DNA of 64,000 nt from Siminovitchia sp047228825 (GCF_047228825.1 NZ_JBFEGN010000001.1:124001-188000), one strand, 5' to 3'. Numbered from the stretch's first letter, positions 26,704 to 36,232 are shown. The notes: generated by a model not told the origin, from the letters alone. Translations and numbers: made by a program.

Positions 26704-27806
26704 ATGTTTTGCTCCCCAAAAATATAATTGCCAAACAATTCCGGAGCAGCAACAATAAGATCATCAGGCACTTCCTGCCCGTCCGTAATATAGGCGGATG
26801 CCAAATTATACTTGAGCATCATGTTTATCATGGGACCGTAAACATCCGTTTCATCCACTTTTGTGAAAATAAATTTTTGGACACGAAGATGCTGGAATTG
26901 ATTCATGATCAGGTCAACATCCCTCTCTTTCATGGAAGCGGCCAATACGAGAAAAATGTCCAAATCCCTTTCCTGTGACAGGATCCCGTTCAATTCGGAA
27001 ACGAACTTGGCATCACGGTAATTGCGGCCTGCTGTATCAATAAATACATGATCATGGGAATCAAATTTTTCGGCGGCTTCCCGGAAATCATTTGCATCAT
27101 ATACGACTTCTACCGGCACATCGAGCAGCTTTGCATATGTTTTGAGCTGTTCTATTGCGGCGATCCGGTATGTATCCATTGTAATAAAGCCGATTTTCTT
27201 TTTTTGTTCGAGCATCGCACAGGCAGCAAGTTTCGCCAAGGTCGTTGTTTTGCCTACACCGGTCGGCCCGACAAACGCAATGAATTTCTTTTGAAGTGCT
27301 GAACCGGAAAAGCCCAGATTTTTTAATTTGCTGCAAAGGAGTGATTGGGCTGCAAGGGCCATTTCCTTTTCATCCGGTTCCTTTTCCGTTTTTCGCCACA
27401 TATTCAATAACCGGTCGCCCATGGTGAGGACCAATGTTTTATCCAGCTCTTGATTCATCAATGTGAATAAATTTTTTTGAATCACGGGAGGATAAATTTC
27501 CAGTTTGGGATCAGGTCCATAATGCCCTTTTTCTACGATTTTTTTTAACGTTTCCAGCTCTTTTAAAACAGCATCAGATTGGGCAGGCAGGTGCGTTTGT
27601 GTATGATGCCGGGGATCAACGGCGAATTTTTCCTTTTTTTGGTCAAGAGCTGCGATCACTTCAAATTGTTTCTTTTTGAAAAACCCCATGATGCCCTTTG
27701 TCCATAACACTTTGGAACTTAAAATGACCGCATCTTCACCAAGCTCTTTTTTCACCCTGTTCATGGCCTCCGGCATGGAAGCCGCAACGATTTTCTCTAC
27801 CTTCAT
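26700..27806 (-). CDS. flhF: Flagellar biosynthesis GTPase FlhF
   Basis: An SRP-type GTPase that marks the site of flagellar assembly, 368 residues. N-terminal basic B domain, then N and G domains with the P-loop GPTGVGKTT at 180-188 and the DTAGRNYRD motif. ATG at 27806 overlaps the flhA stop by one base (TGATG). The downstream partner FlhG overlaps its end. Confidence 0.95.
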   Translation of the reverse strand: MKVEKIVAASMPEAMNRVKKELGEDAVILSSKVLWTKGIMGFFKKKQFEVIAALDQKKEKFAVDPRHHTQTHLPAQSDAVLKELETLKKIVEKGHYGPDPKLEIYPPVIQKNLFTLMNQELDKTLVLTMGDRLLNMWRKTEKEPDEKEMALAAQSLLCSKLKNLGFSGSALQKKFIAFVGPTGVGKTTTLAKLAACAMLEQKKKIGFITMDTYRIAAIEQLKTYAKLLDVPVEVVYDANDFREAAEKFDSHDHVFIDTAGRNYRDAKFVSELNGILSQERDLDIFLVLAASMKERDVDLIMNQFQHLRVQKFIFTKVDETDVYGPMINMMLKYNLASAYITDGQEVPDDLIVAAPELFGNYIFGEQNI

Positions 27807-29839
27807 CAAACATTCACCATCCCGATGCTCTGTACTTCAACGTCCGCTTCCAATTCATTATAGGAAAGAACCGGCACTTGAGGAAAATACCTCTCTGTCA
27901 ATTGGCGGACATACATTCTGACAGCCGGAGAGCAAAGTAATATTGGCGTTTGCTGTACCTTCAACAGTTTTTCGATATGGGCCGCGGCAGATTCCAATAT
28001 TTTTTTGGAATCGTTTGGATCGATGGCAAGATAATTGCCATTCTCCGTTTGCTGTATGCTGTCGGCGATCACTTTTTCCACTTTACCTGAAATGGTCAGG
28101 ACTTTTAAGACCGGCTCATCTCCCGCATATTGCCTTGTAATTTGCCGTGCAAGTGCCTGGCGGACATATTCCGTGAGTAAATCGGTATCAATGGTCATTT
28201 TGGCATAGTCGGCCAATGTTTCGAATATAATGGGTAAATTTCTGATGGAAACATGCTCTTTTAACAATTTTGCAAGGACTTTTTGAATTTCTCCGATTGT
28301 GAGCGGATTGGGCGTTACTTCTTCGACCAAAATCGGATGTGTTTCCTTCAGATGGTCTATCAATTCTTTCGTTTCCTGTCTGCCAAGCAGCTCATGGGCA
28401 TTTGCCCGGAGTACTTCAGTCAAATGGGTTGATACGACGGAGGCAGGATCCACCACCGTATAACCGGCGATCTCAGCCTTTTCTTTCACTTCTTCCGTAA
28501 TCCATTTGGCCGGAAGGCCGAATGACGGTTCGATCGTATCGATTCCTTCTATCTCGTCCTCTCCTCCCGGGCTCATTGCCAGGTAGTGATCCAATAATAA
28601 ACTGCCGGAAGCAACATGATGGCCCTTAATTTTAATTTGATAGGCATTGGGCTCCAACTGGATATTGTCACGAATCCGGACAACCGGAATCACAATCCCC
28701 AACTCCAACGCCAATTGCCTTCTGATCATGACGATTCTGTCCAGTAAATCTCCTCCCTGGTTTACATCGGCAAGCGGGATGAGCCCGTATCCAAATTCAA
28801 ACTCGATCGGATCGACATCCAATAATCCAAGTATATTTTCCGGTTTTTTCATTTCTTCCGCTTCCATATCTTCCGGAGCTTGTTCTGCAGCGGCTTCTTC
28901 CTGGCCGGGTATCCGGGTAAGGAAGAAGCCGCCGGCTCCAAGCGCGGCTGCGATCGGCACTGTCAGCATATTATGGATGGGCGTTGTCAGGCCGAGCAGA
29001 AAAATGGTGCCGGCCGCGATATAAAGCAATTTCGGGTAACTGAGCAGTTGTCCGACGATATCCGAACTGAGATTTCCCTCTGATGCGGCCCTCGTAACAA
29101 CTATGCCTGTTGCCGTTGAAATGAGAAGGGCGGGGATTTGGCTGACAATCCCATCCCCCACCGTCAGCATGGAATATTTCACGGCAGCCTCTCCGATCGG
29201 CAGACCCTGCTGCAGCATCCCGATCAAAATTCCGAACAATAAATTGATCAGGACGATAATGATCCCGGCAATTGCATCACCTTTTACAAACTTGCTTGCC
29301 CCATCCATCGCCCCGTAAAAATCCGACTCCCGGGCCACTTTTTCCCTTCGCACTTTCGCCTCGTGCTCTGAAATAATACCGGCATTTAAATCGGCATCAA
29401 TGCTCATCTGCTTGCCTGGCATTGCATCAAGCGTAAACCTTGCAGCAACTTCCGATACGCGTTCCGCTCCTTTTGTAATGACGACAAATTGAATGATGAC
29501 CAGTATAAAGAAAACAACCAGCCCGACAAGGACATTGCCGCCCACAACGAATGTCCCGAATGTTTCTACCACATTTCCGGCATCCCCAATGGCAAGAATC
29601 GATCTCGTTGTTGAAACGTTCAGTCCCAGCCTGAACAAAGTGAGCAGCAATAACAAAGATGGAAAAATGGAAAACTGCAGCGGCTCATGCATGTTCATGG
29701 ATGTAAGTAAAACAAGCAGCGCGAGGGAAATGTTCGTAATGATGAGGAAGCTCAACAGCCATGGCGGAAAAGGAATAACCAGCATGGCAATAATTAATAT
29801 AACACACAGTAATACAGCAATATCTTTTACTTTCATCAT
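27806..29839 (-). CDS. flhA: Flagellar export gate protein FlhA
   Basis: Major type III export gate component, 677 residues: about eight membrane helices in the first 320 residues with the conserved cytoplasmic FHIPEP-like loop (ITKGAERVSEVAARFTLDAMPGKQMSIDADLNAG), and a large cytoplasmic docking domain with GLIPLADVNQGGDLLDRI and PSFGLPAKWI. Start at ATG 29839 or the adjacent ATG at 29836, with GGGAGCG upstream; the frame is open to 30088 but that part overlaps flhB. Confidence 0.97.
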   Translation of the reverse strand: MMKVKDIAVLLCVILIIAMLVIPFPPWLLSFLIITNISLALLVLLTSMNMHEPLQFSIFPSLLLLLTLFRLGLNVSTTRSILAIGDAGNVVETFGTFVVGGNVLVGLVVFFILVIIQFVVITKGAERVSEVAARFTLDAMPGKQMSIDADLNAGIISEHEAKVRREKVARESDFYGAMDGASKFVKGDAIAGIIIVLINLLFGILIGMLQQGLPIGEAAVKYSMLTVGDGIVSQIPALLISTATGIVVTRAASEGNLSSDIVGQLLSYPKLLYIAAGTIFLLGLTTPIHNMLTVPIAAALGAGGFFLTRIPGQEEAAAEQAPEDMEAEEMKKPENILGLLDVDPIEFEFGYGLIPLADVNQGGDLLDRIVMIRRQLALELGIVIPVVRIRDNIQLEPNAYQIKIKGHHVASGSLLLDHYLAMSPGGEDEIEGIDTIEPSFGLPAKWITEEVKEKAEIAGYTVVDPASVVSTHLTEVLRANAHELLGRQETKELIDHLKETHPILVEEVTPNPLTIGEIQKVLAKLLKEHVSIRNLPIIFETLADYAKMTIDTDLLTEYVRQALARQITRQYAGDEPVLKVLTISGKVEKVIADSIQQTENGNYLAIDPNDSKKILESAAAHIEKLLKVQQTPILLCSPAVRMYVRQLTERYFPQVPVLSYNELEADVEVQSIGMVNV

Positions 29840-29861
29840 ACGTTCGCTCCCTATAGCCCAA

Positions 29862-30944
29862 TCAAATCTTATGTTTGAGTCGATACACATAAGCCAATAT
29901 TTCGGCAACTGCCTTGAAAAAGTCTTCGGGTATTTTATCCCCGATATCGGTTTGTTTGTATAATGCCTGTGCCAGCGGGCGGTTTTCGACAAGCACAACG
30001 CCATGTTCCCTGGCAAGTTTTTTGATTCGTTCCGCCATGAAATCGAGTCCCTTTGCCACGACAACCGGAGCATCCGATTGATTTTCATCGTATTTTAGAG
30101 CGATGGCATAGTGTGTCGGGTTTGTAATGACAACATCTGCATTGGGAACTTCCTGCATCATGCGGGCCATGGCCATCTCCCTTTGCCGCTGTTTTATTTT
30201 TGATTTAATCAGCGGATCCCCTTCCGTATTTTTAAACTCGTCTTTTATATCCTGCTTGGACATCCGGATGTTTTTTTCAAAGTCATACCGCTGATATAAA
30301 TAGTCCAGGAGGGATAACAGCAGCAGGGCAATGGAGGCGCTGATTCCCATTTGCAACGTCAGGCTTGCGATCGTTTTTAATGCCGCAGGAACGGTTTTAT
30401 GCGACAGTATAAGAACTTCGTCAATTCTTTGCCAAAGGACAAAGAAAGCCACGAAACCCACAAACCCGATTTTCAAAATCGATTTCAGCAATTCAACGAT
30501 TGCCCGGACGGAAAATATCCTTTTCATCCCTTTAACCGGATCAATTTTCTCAAACTTTGGCTTAAGCGGCTCGGCGGATGCCATAAACCCCACTTGAAGC
30601 AAGTTCGCCCCTACACTTGCCATAAGGCCTAAAAGCATGACGGGACCGAGAAGAATTGCCATCCCCTTGAATATTTCAAAGGTTATTTCCCGCAAATTTC
30701 CCGGCGTTAAATCAAGCAGGATATACTCCGTAAAGGCCTGTCGGAAAATGTGAAAGATGGCTTGTCCAAGTTTCGGTGAAAAAAACAGCAAAAAAGTGAA
30801 AACAACGAGCAGCCCGATAGCCGTATTGACATCCTGGCTTTTCGCCGCCTGCCCTTTTTTCCTCGTATCCTGTCTTTTCTTGGGTGTCGCTTTTTCCGTT
30901 TTTTCCCCGGCAAAAAATTGAAGGTCCAGTCGAAGCTGCTTCAT
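29862..30944 (-). CDS. flhB: Flagellar export switch protein FlhB
   Basis: Membrane component of the export gate that switches substrate class after autocleavage. 360 residues, four membrane helices at about 40-215, and a cytoplasmic domain with the intact NPTH cleavage site at 275-278 (cut between Asn and Pro). The start overlaps the fliR stop by four bases (ATGA). Compare YlqH at 58350, which resembles only the cytoplasmic part and lacks NPTH. Confidence 0.97.
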   Translation of the reverse strand: MKQLRLDLQFFAGEKTEKATPKKRQDTRKKGQAAKSQDVNTAIGLLVVFTFLLFFSPKLGQAIFHIFRQAFTEYILLDLTPGNLREITFEIFKGMAILLGPVMLLGLMASVGANLLQVGFMASAEPLKPKFEKIDPVKGMKRIFSVRAIVELLKSILKIGFVGFVAFFVLWQRIDEVLILSHKTVPAALKTIASLTLQMGISASIALLLLSLLDYLYQRYDFEKNIRMSKQDIKDEFKNTEGDPLIKSKIKQRQREMAMARMMQEVPNADVVITNPTHYAIALKYDENQSDAPVVVAKGLDFMAERIKKLAREHGVVLVENRPLAQALYKQTDIGDKIPEDFFKAVAEILAYVYRLKHKI

Positions 30945-31720
30945 GATTGATTCCCCAGCTTTTCCATCACATCTCTCATCACGTAACCCATCGTTTCAAA
31001 TAATTGTTGGATAACACCAAATATGACGCCGATCACGATGAAAATAACAATAAAACTGACGGCAATTTTGATGGGAAAACCAACGACAAACACGTTCATT
31101 TGCGGTACGGTTCTTGCCACGATCCCAAGTGCCACGTCTACGAGAAAAAGTACGGCAACTACAGGTACTGCCATTTGAAAAGCAATGAGAAACAGCATCG
31201 CAAATGATTTGACCACATACTCGGCCAGATCGGGATCGGCAAATCCGAAACTTGCCTGATCAAGGGGGATAAACCGATAGCTGTAGAAAATCCCGTCCAG
31301 CAGCATATGATGTCCGTCTACAGCCAGCAGCAATAAAAGAGAAAACATATATAAATATTGGCCCACCAACGGAGTTTGAACGCCTGTTTGCGGGTCGATG
31401 ACATTGGCGATGGCAAATCCCATCTGAAAATCGATCAAACTGCCGGCAGCTTGAATCGCGGATAATATCATATAAGCAATAAACCCGATAAAAAGCCCCA
31501 CAGCCGCTTCCTTTAAAATCAGCATGAAATATTCCGCATCCATATCAATCGTTCCCTGATAAACCGTTGTATACATCAGCACCGACAGAAAAAAGGCAAA
31601 ACCGATGCGAAATGCGGACGGCAACGTTCGGTATGAGAAAAGCGGCATCGTAACAAAAAACGCCGATACCCTGACAAACACAAGCAAAAAAACCGAAAAC
31701 CGCGTGATAAACTCTTCCAT
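30941..31720 (-). CDS. fliR: Flagellar export gate protein FliR
   Basis: Export gate core subunit, 259 residues with about six hydrophobic segments. The helix LIDFQMGFAIANVIDPQTGVQ is typical of the family. ATG at 31720, four bases after the fliQ stop; weak Shine-Dalgarno, so it is probably translated by coupling. Confidence 0.95.
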   Translation of the reverse strand: MEEFITRFSVFLLVFVRVSAFFVTMPLFSYRTLPSAFRIGFAFFLSVLMYTTVYQGTIDMDAEYFMLILKEAAVGLFIGFIAYMILSAIQAAGSLIDFQMGFAIANVIDPQTGVQTPLVGQYLYMFSLLLLLAVDGHHMLLDGIFYSYRFIPLDQASFGFADPDLAEYVVKSFAMLFLIAFQMAVPVVAVLFLVDVALGIVARTVPQMNVFVVGFPIKIAVSFIVIFIVIGVIFGVIQQLFETMGYVMRDVMEKLGNQS

Positions 31721-31724
31721 TCCA

Positions 31725-31994
31725 TCAACCTACAAACCGGGTCAAATTTTGAAAAATATCCGAAGTGTAAGATAGCATCCGGCTTAACATCCACGGGCCG
31801 AAAAAAACAATTCCCAAAAGCACCGCGATAATTTTCGGAATAAACGCGAGTGTCTGTTCCTGTATTTGTGTCGTCGCCTGAAAAATGCTGACGGCCAGGC
31901 CAATGATCAAGGCAAGCAGCAGAAGCGGGCCGGCAATAATCAATATCGTATAGACGCCCTTTCCCGCCAACGCAATAACTGTTTCGGCGCTCAA
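31725..31994 (-). CDS. fliQ: Flagellar export gate protein FliQ
   Basis: Small gate subunit with two membrane helices, 89 residues as usual. The motif SIFQATTQIQEQTLAFIPK is diagnostic. The TTG at 31994 (MSAETVIALAGK) is chosen: GAAGGTGATC is just upstream and the length then matches the family. The frame is open to 32042, overlapping fliP, without support. Confidence 0.96.
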   Translation of the reverse strand: MSAETVIALAGKGVYTILIIAGPLLLLALIIGLAVSIFQATTQIQEQTLAFIPKIIAVLLGIVFFGPWMLSRMLSYTSDIFQNLTRFVG

Positions 31995-32025
31995 ATGATC
32001 ACCTTCTTTAAATGTATAGAACTTC

Positions 32026-32691
32026 TTACGAAAAACTTTCAAGCAATGACTTGATCACCAAGTACCACCCGTCAACAAGTACAAAGAGCAAAATTTTAAA
32101 CGGGAGCGAAATCATCATCGGGGGCAGCATCATCATCCCCATGGACATCAATACACTGGCCACAACCATGTCAATTACTAAAAAGGGGATAAAGATCATA
32201 AAGCCAATTTGAAAAGCGGTCTTCATTTCGCTGAGTGCAAAGGCCGGGACAAGTGCCTGCAACGGAATGTCCTGAACTGTTTCGGGTCGTTCAGCCCCGG
32301 AATACGTTAGAAAGAGTTCCAAATCTTTTTGTCTCGTATGTTTGCTCATAAACTCTTTAAAAGGAACAGCGGCTTTGTTGTATGCCTCTTCCAGCGAAAT
32401 TTCATCCTGAAACAAAGGCGTCAGTGCTTCTTTATTCACCTCGTTGAATGTGGGCGCCATAATGAAAAAAGTTAAAAACAGCGATAATCCGATAATGACC
32501 TGGTTGGGAGGCATTTGCTGGGTAGCCAGCGATGTTCTGACGAATGAAAGAACGATCACAATGCGCGTAAATGATGTCATGACCATTAAAATGCCCGGAG
32601 CGAGCGACAATACTGTTAAAAGGAGAAACAATTTAACGGAAGTGGACACCGTTTCCGGCGAACTGTTAAAAAAATCCGTGAGTTCACTCAT
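32026..32691 (-). CDS. fliP: Flagellar export gate protein FliP
   Basis: Forms the core export channel with FliQ and FliR. 221 residues, the same as B. subtilis FliP; four hydrophobic segments and the family motif SFTRIVIVLSFVRTSLATQQ and FIPFLVIDMVVAS. The ATG at 32691 has AAGGGGA 9 nt upstream and overlaps the fliO end by eight bases. No long cleavable N-terminal signal is evident beyond the first hydrophobic helix. Confidence 0.97.
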   Translation of the reverse strand: MSELTDFFNSSPETVSTSVKLFLLLTVLSLAPGILMVMTSFTRIVIVLSFVRTSLATQQMPPNQVIIGLSLFLTFFIMAPTFNEVNKEALTPLFQDEISLEEAYNKAAVPFKEFMSKHTRQKDLELFLTYSGAERPETVQDIPLQALVPAFALSEMKTAFQIGFMIFIPFLVIDMVVASVLMSMGMMMLPPMMISLPFKILLFVLVDGWYLVIKSLLESFS

Positions 32692-33337
32692 GTGTGTCAT
32701 TCCCCTTCCGCAAACTGTCCAGCGCCTTCGTTCTTTCTTTTTTGATCCCATCCATTTCTTCCATCAGCTGCTGCTGAAAGTCTTTGTTGCTTTCCATTCC
32801 GTTTCCCTGCCTGGCAGATTCTCTTAAGCTATTAAACCACTTGGTCAATTTTGTTGGCTGAAAGCTTTTTTCCAACTGCTCGTTATACTGGTGAAAATAT
32901 TCCTCAATCTCTTTTTCATCCGATATCTCTTTAATCAAGCGAATATCTTCACCAACACCCAAAACAAAAAGGCGCTTGCCGACCCTTACCATTTGGAGCG
33001 AGCGGTTGCCGCCCAAAGCCGTCCCCCCGAGATTTTGGATCAGGCTTGTTTGTTGATATGACTGGCTTCGCTTATTGATAAACTTTAACAAATAATATAA
33101 AAGTGCAATGACAAAAATGAGGGCAAAAAGCATTTTAAAAACATCCGCCACACCGATTGAAAAGGATTGATTTTCCTTGGGTGCAACATCTGCCTGCCCT
33201 GTATCCTCCTTGCATTTATCCGGATTTTCCAGACACTCGCCGACAGAGTAATCGGTTTTGCCGGCCTGGACAAAAGGCGGGTTTATCAGGATGAAAAAAA
33301 TGAGAACGGTCCATAAAAATTTACTTTTGTCAATCAT
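32684..33337 (-). CDS. fliO: Flagellar biosynthesis protein FliO (FliZ in older Bacillus naming)
   Basis: Helps assemble the FliP ring. 217 residues: a probable signal peptide (basic MIDKSK, hydrophobic stretch, cleavage near QAG), an extracytoplasmic stretch with a Cys pair (ECLENPDKC), a membrane helix (about 75-97), and the FliO domain NLGGTALGGNRSLQMVRVGKR. The ATG at 33337 is preferred because the signal peptide then begins correctly and TTAGGAAA lies upstream; an ATG at 33382 is possible. cheY, which sits upstream of this gene in B. subtilis, is absent. Confidence 0.9.
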   Translation of the reverse strand: MIDKSKFLWTVLIFFILINPPFVQAGKTDYSVGECLENPDKCKEDTGQADVAPKENQSFSIGVADVFKMLFALIFVIALLYYLLKFINKRSQSYQQTSLIQNLGGTALGGNRSLQMVRVGKRLFVLGVGEDIRLIKEISDEKEIEEYFHQYNEQLEKSFQPTKLTKWFNSLRESARQGNGMESNKDFQQQLMEEMDGIKKERTKALDSLRKGNDTHE

Positions 33338-33383
33338 TGTTCGATTTCCTAACTCTATTAAAATAGATGGTTTCATCTCCATG

Positions 33384-34538
33384 TTATCTTAAACGTTCCA
33401 GGCGATTCCGCTTGTTTAAAATGTTCGTAACCCTTACACCAAAGTTTTCATCAATGACAACCACTTCTCCTTTTGCAATGAGACGGTTGTTAATCAAAAT
33501 GTCCACCGGTTCTCCGGCCAATTTATCAAGCTCGATAATGGAGCCGGCACCAAGTTCGAGTATTTCCTTAACCGAACGGCTTGTTCTTCCGAGCTCAACA
33601 GTCACCTGCAAAGGTATATCAAATAAAACATCCAGGTTGTTTGCTTCAAAACCATCAACGCTTTCGTCATCAAAATCGGAAAAATGGACTCTTTGAACGT
33701 TTGGCATGTTTTCCGCTTCCGTATGTGGATCGGATCGACCCGTATTTCCTTGTGTATGGCGGGATGGATGTTCATCTGTTACCTTAGGGTGAATCGTCTC
33801 ATTCTTTTTTTCAACATGTTGCTCTTCGGCTTCTTCCAACTCCGGCTGATCGTCCTCCCCTTCATCAAACTTGGATAAAAGCTCCTTTACCAAATCTTTT
33901 GCGAAATCGATTGGAATCAGCTGTGTCATCGTTGAGTCAATGATGTCACCGACTTTTAACTGGAAAGAAACGCGGGCAAATTTGGTTTGGTTTGATAACT
34001 CTTCCAGGACTTCATCAAAGGAGTCTTCAGGCCAATGGATGGTGGGAGGGGAAATATCAACCCTTTTATTAAAAAATGTAGACATCGACGAGGCTGCTGA
34101 ACCAATCATTTGATTCATGGCTTCCTCGACAGCACTTAAATGGATTTCATCCATTTCTTCAGCCGGAGAAGTTCCATCCCCGCCCAGCATCATATCTGCA
34201 ATGGCAGCTACATCGCTTTTTTTTAGAATTAATACGTTTATCCCCGAGAATCCCGTTGTATAAGTGACACGGACCGCGACGCCTGAAGGAAGCGGCTCAT
34301 CCGAGGTATCCCGGTCTAACATAGAAACCGTTGGCGTTGTGATTTCCACTTTTTGATTTAGCAGTGTAGACAGGGTAGTTGCCGCCCTTCCGACGGAAAT
34401 GTTGCCAACCTCGCCCAAAGCGTCACGTTCCATGTCATTTAAGTCATCAATGTCACTGTTATTTCCGTTCTCTTGTTCAATGAATCCTTTAGAAAGCAGC
34501 ATTTCAATCTCTTCCGGAGAGAGCTTCTCGTTATTCAT
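33384..34538 (-). CDS. fliY: Flagellar switch protein FliY (FliN fused to a CheC-like phosphatase domain)
   Basis: Switch component and CheY-P phosphatase, 384 residues. The N-terminal peptide LSPEEIEMLLSKG resembles the FliM CheY-binding peptide. The CheC-like domain has both catalytic triads of the D/S-xxx-E-xx-N type: D39-E43-N46 and S135-E139-N142. A long acidic/polar linker (about 205-295) leads to the FliN C-ring domain (IPLQVTVELGRTSRSVKEIL). The ATG at 34538 has GGGAG 9 nt upstream and overlaps fliM by eight bases. Confidence 0.96.
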   Translation of the reverse strand: MNNEKLSPEEIEMLLSKGFIEQENGNNSDIDDLNDMERDALGEVGNISVGRAATTLSTLLNQKVEITTPTVSMLDRDTSDEPLPSGVAVRVTYTTGFSGINVLILKKSDVAAIADMMLGGDGTSPAEEMDEIHLSAVEEAMNQMIGSAASSMSTFFNKRVDISPPTIHWPEDSFDEVLEELSNQTKFARVSFQLKVGDIIDSTMTQLIPIDFAKDLVKELLSKFDEGEDDQPELEEAEEQHVEKKNETIHPKVTDEHPSRHTQGNTGRSDPHTEAENMPNVQRVHFSDFDDESVDGFEANNLDVLFDIPLQVTVELGRTSRSVKEILELGAGSIIELDKLAGEPVDILINNRLIAKGEVVVIDENFGVRVTNILNKRNRLERLR

Positions 34539-35529
34539 TGTCTTCATCTCCCTCGTTTATCATCGATAAAATTTGTACAGCAAGATAATTGTGCCTTTTG
34601 CCCGGCTGGCCCAAATATTTGGGGATGCCGGCTATTTTGACGGTCAAGGGGTCATCGATGCTTGTATTGAGCTGGAAAATATCCCCCTCATTGAGCGAAA
34701 GGAAATCTTTTATCGTCAGGTCCGCCGAGCCCAGCTCAACCGTTACTTCAATATCGGTTTCCCGAATATTTCTGTCCAAAGCTGTAATTGTTTCCGGCTT
34801 TCTCTCTTTGGCGCCCGATTCCATCCAGTATTGTGCCGAAAGCTTCGGAATGATGGGCTCCAATACGACATGGGGAATGCATATATTGATCATTCCGCTC
34901 GTTTCCCCTACAGTTGCCTGCATTGTAATCACGACGACCGTTTCATTTGGGGAAACCATTTGCAAAAACTGCGGATTGACTTCAATTTCGGTTAAAATGG
35001 GTTCAATTTGTACGATACTCGTCCATGCTTCTTGCAACGGTTCCAACGTCCGCTGAAAGAGATTATTCAGCAGCTTCGTTTCTATATCCGTTAAATGGTT
35101 GATTTTGTTAACCCCGGAACCCTTGCCGCCCAATATCCGGTCAAGCATTGCGTAAGCGATATTGGGGTGAACTTCCATGATCATTCTGCCTTTGAGCGGC
35201 GGTATTTCAAGGATATTCAAAAATGTCATGCTTGGAATGGAACGTATGTATTCGTCATATGGTATTTGATCGGCCGAAGCGACCGAAAAATTTGTATATG
35301 TTCTTAAGTGGGCAGAATAGAGAGTTGTCAATAGCCGCGAAAAATTGTCATAAATTCTTGTCAAGCTTCTGATCTGATCCTTGGAAAATCGCAATGCCCT
35401 TTTGAAATCATAGACTTTTACATTTTTTTTATTATTATGTAATTCTTTTTCTTCAAAAGTAATTTCTCCCTCGGAAAGTCCTGACAATAAATCATCAATC
35501 TCACTCTGAGATAGTATTTCATCAGACAT
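34531..35529 (-). CDS. fliM: Flagellar motor switch protein FliM
   Basis: C-ring switch protein, 332 residues, the same as B. subtilis. The N-terminal CheY-P-binding peptide LSQSEIDDLL (6-15) is intact; the middle CheC-like domain (YIRSIPSMTFLNILEIPPL...) and a C-terminal FliN-like domain (IEVTVELGSADLTIKDFL) follow. The ATG at 35529 follows TTTGGAGG. The intact CheY-binding peptide implies a CheY exists elsewhere in the genome. Confidence 0.97.
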   Translation of the reverse strand: MSDEILSQSEIDDLLSGLSEGEITFEEKELHNNKKNVKVYDFKRALRFSKDQIRSLTRIYDNFSRLLTTLYSAHLRTYTNFSVASADQIPYDEYIRSIPSMTFLNILEIPPLKGRMIMEVHPNIAYAMLDRILGGKGSGVNKINHLTDIETKLLNNLFQRTLEPLQEAWTSIVQIEPILTEIEVNPQFLQMVSPNETVVVITMQATVGETSGMINICIPHVVLEPIIPKLSAQYWMESGAKERKPETITALDRNIRETDIEVTVELGSADLTIKDFLSLNEGDIFQLNTSIDDPLTVKIAGIPKYLGQPGKRHNYLAVQILSMINEGDEDNE

Positions 35530-35565
35530 GACAGCCACCTCCAAAGGTACTATTTGGATACTTCA

Positions 35566-35991
35566 TTATGAAACAATATAGGAGGTGATATATACTTTTT
35601 TTATTTCACCATTTTGTAACATTTCATTCATTTTGCCTTTTATCATATCTTCCAACTTCCTTTTTCCTTCTTTTCCCTGCAAATCCCCGGACTCCATGTC
35701 TGCAAGCTCAGACAGAATGATGTTCCGAATTTGAAAATCACGTTTTTCCAGTTCTTCCTTTGCTTCTGCACCGTTCGTTTCAATTGTCAAAGACAACTTT
35801 ATATAGCGGTCATCCAGCAAGTTGGTCGTAATGTCATTGACATGAACCGATGCTTCCAGAATCTCATCAATTGATGGTTCTTTTTCTTTCGACTTTCCAT
35901 TGATCTTGTCATTTATCAGCAAAAAGGCTGTTCCGCCAAGGAGCAATACGATCAATAATATAAGCAGAATACGGATGATACGTTTACCCAT
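35566..35991 (-). CDS. fliL: Flagellar basal body-associated protein FliL
   Basis: A single-pass membrane protein associated with the stator. 141 residues: membrane helix at about 6-26, then a periplasmic-type stomatin-like domain (RYIKLSLTIETNGAEAKEEL, RDFQIRNIILSELADM). The ATG at 35991 has GGAGG 9 nt upstream and overlaps swrD by eight bases; an ATG at 35997 is too close to the Shine-Dalgarno. Confidence 0.94.
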   Translation of the reverse strand: MGKRIIRILLILLIVLLLGGTAFLLINDKINGKSKEKEPSIDEILEASVHVNDITTNLLDDRYIKLSLTIETNGAEAKEELEKRDFQIRNIILSELADMESGDLQGKEGKRKLEDMIKGKMNEMLQNGEIKKVYITSYIVS

Positions 35992-36199
35992 CACCATGGC
36001 CCTCCTGTTTATGGCCAAAAAATTGAATTGATTGATAAAAATCAAGAATTCTCTCCCTAATCAATATTTCCGATTCGGATACAACATATTTATGGCCATT
36101 CGTCAAGGTAATCGTCGTATCAGGAAAAGATTCAATTGTTTCTATGTATAATGCGTTCAAATAAAAAGACTTTCCGTTTAATTTTGTGACCTGGATCAA
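35984..36199 (-). CDS. swrD: Flagellar protein SwrD (FlbD family)
   Basis: A 71-residue FlbD-family protein; SwrD raises stator power for swarming in B. subtilis. The family pattern IQVTKLNGKSFYLNALYIE, then ESFPDTTITLTNGHKYVV, is clear. The start is a TTG at 36199 with only GGATGA nearby, and a stable hairpin lies just upstream (36210-36232), so translation is probably weak or controlled. Confidence 0.9.
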   Translation of the reverse strand: MIQVTKLNGKSFYLNALYIETIESFPDTTITLTNGHKYVVSESEILIRERILDFYQSIQFFGHKQEGHGDG

Positions 36200-36209
36200 T
36201 GAATCATCC

Positions 36210-36232
36210 AGGACCGGAGCGCAGCCGGTCCT
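36210..36232 (-). promoter_or_regulatory. GC-rich hairpin between flgE and swrD
   Basis: Perfect 8-bp stem AGGACCGG/CCGGTCCT (36225-36232 with 36210-36217), loop of seven, ending 10 nt before the swrD TTG. No T run follows, so it is not a terminator. It may be an RNA processing or stability element, or may modulate swrD translation. Confidence 0.6.

Noticed and set aside
29840..30088. N-terminal extension of flhA by 83 codons
   Set aside because: It overlaps flhB in another frame and has no counterpart in FlhA; the ATG pair at 29839/29836 has a proper ribosome binding site.
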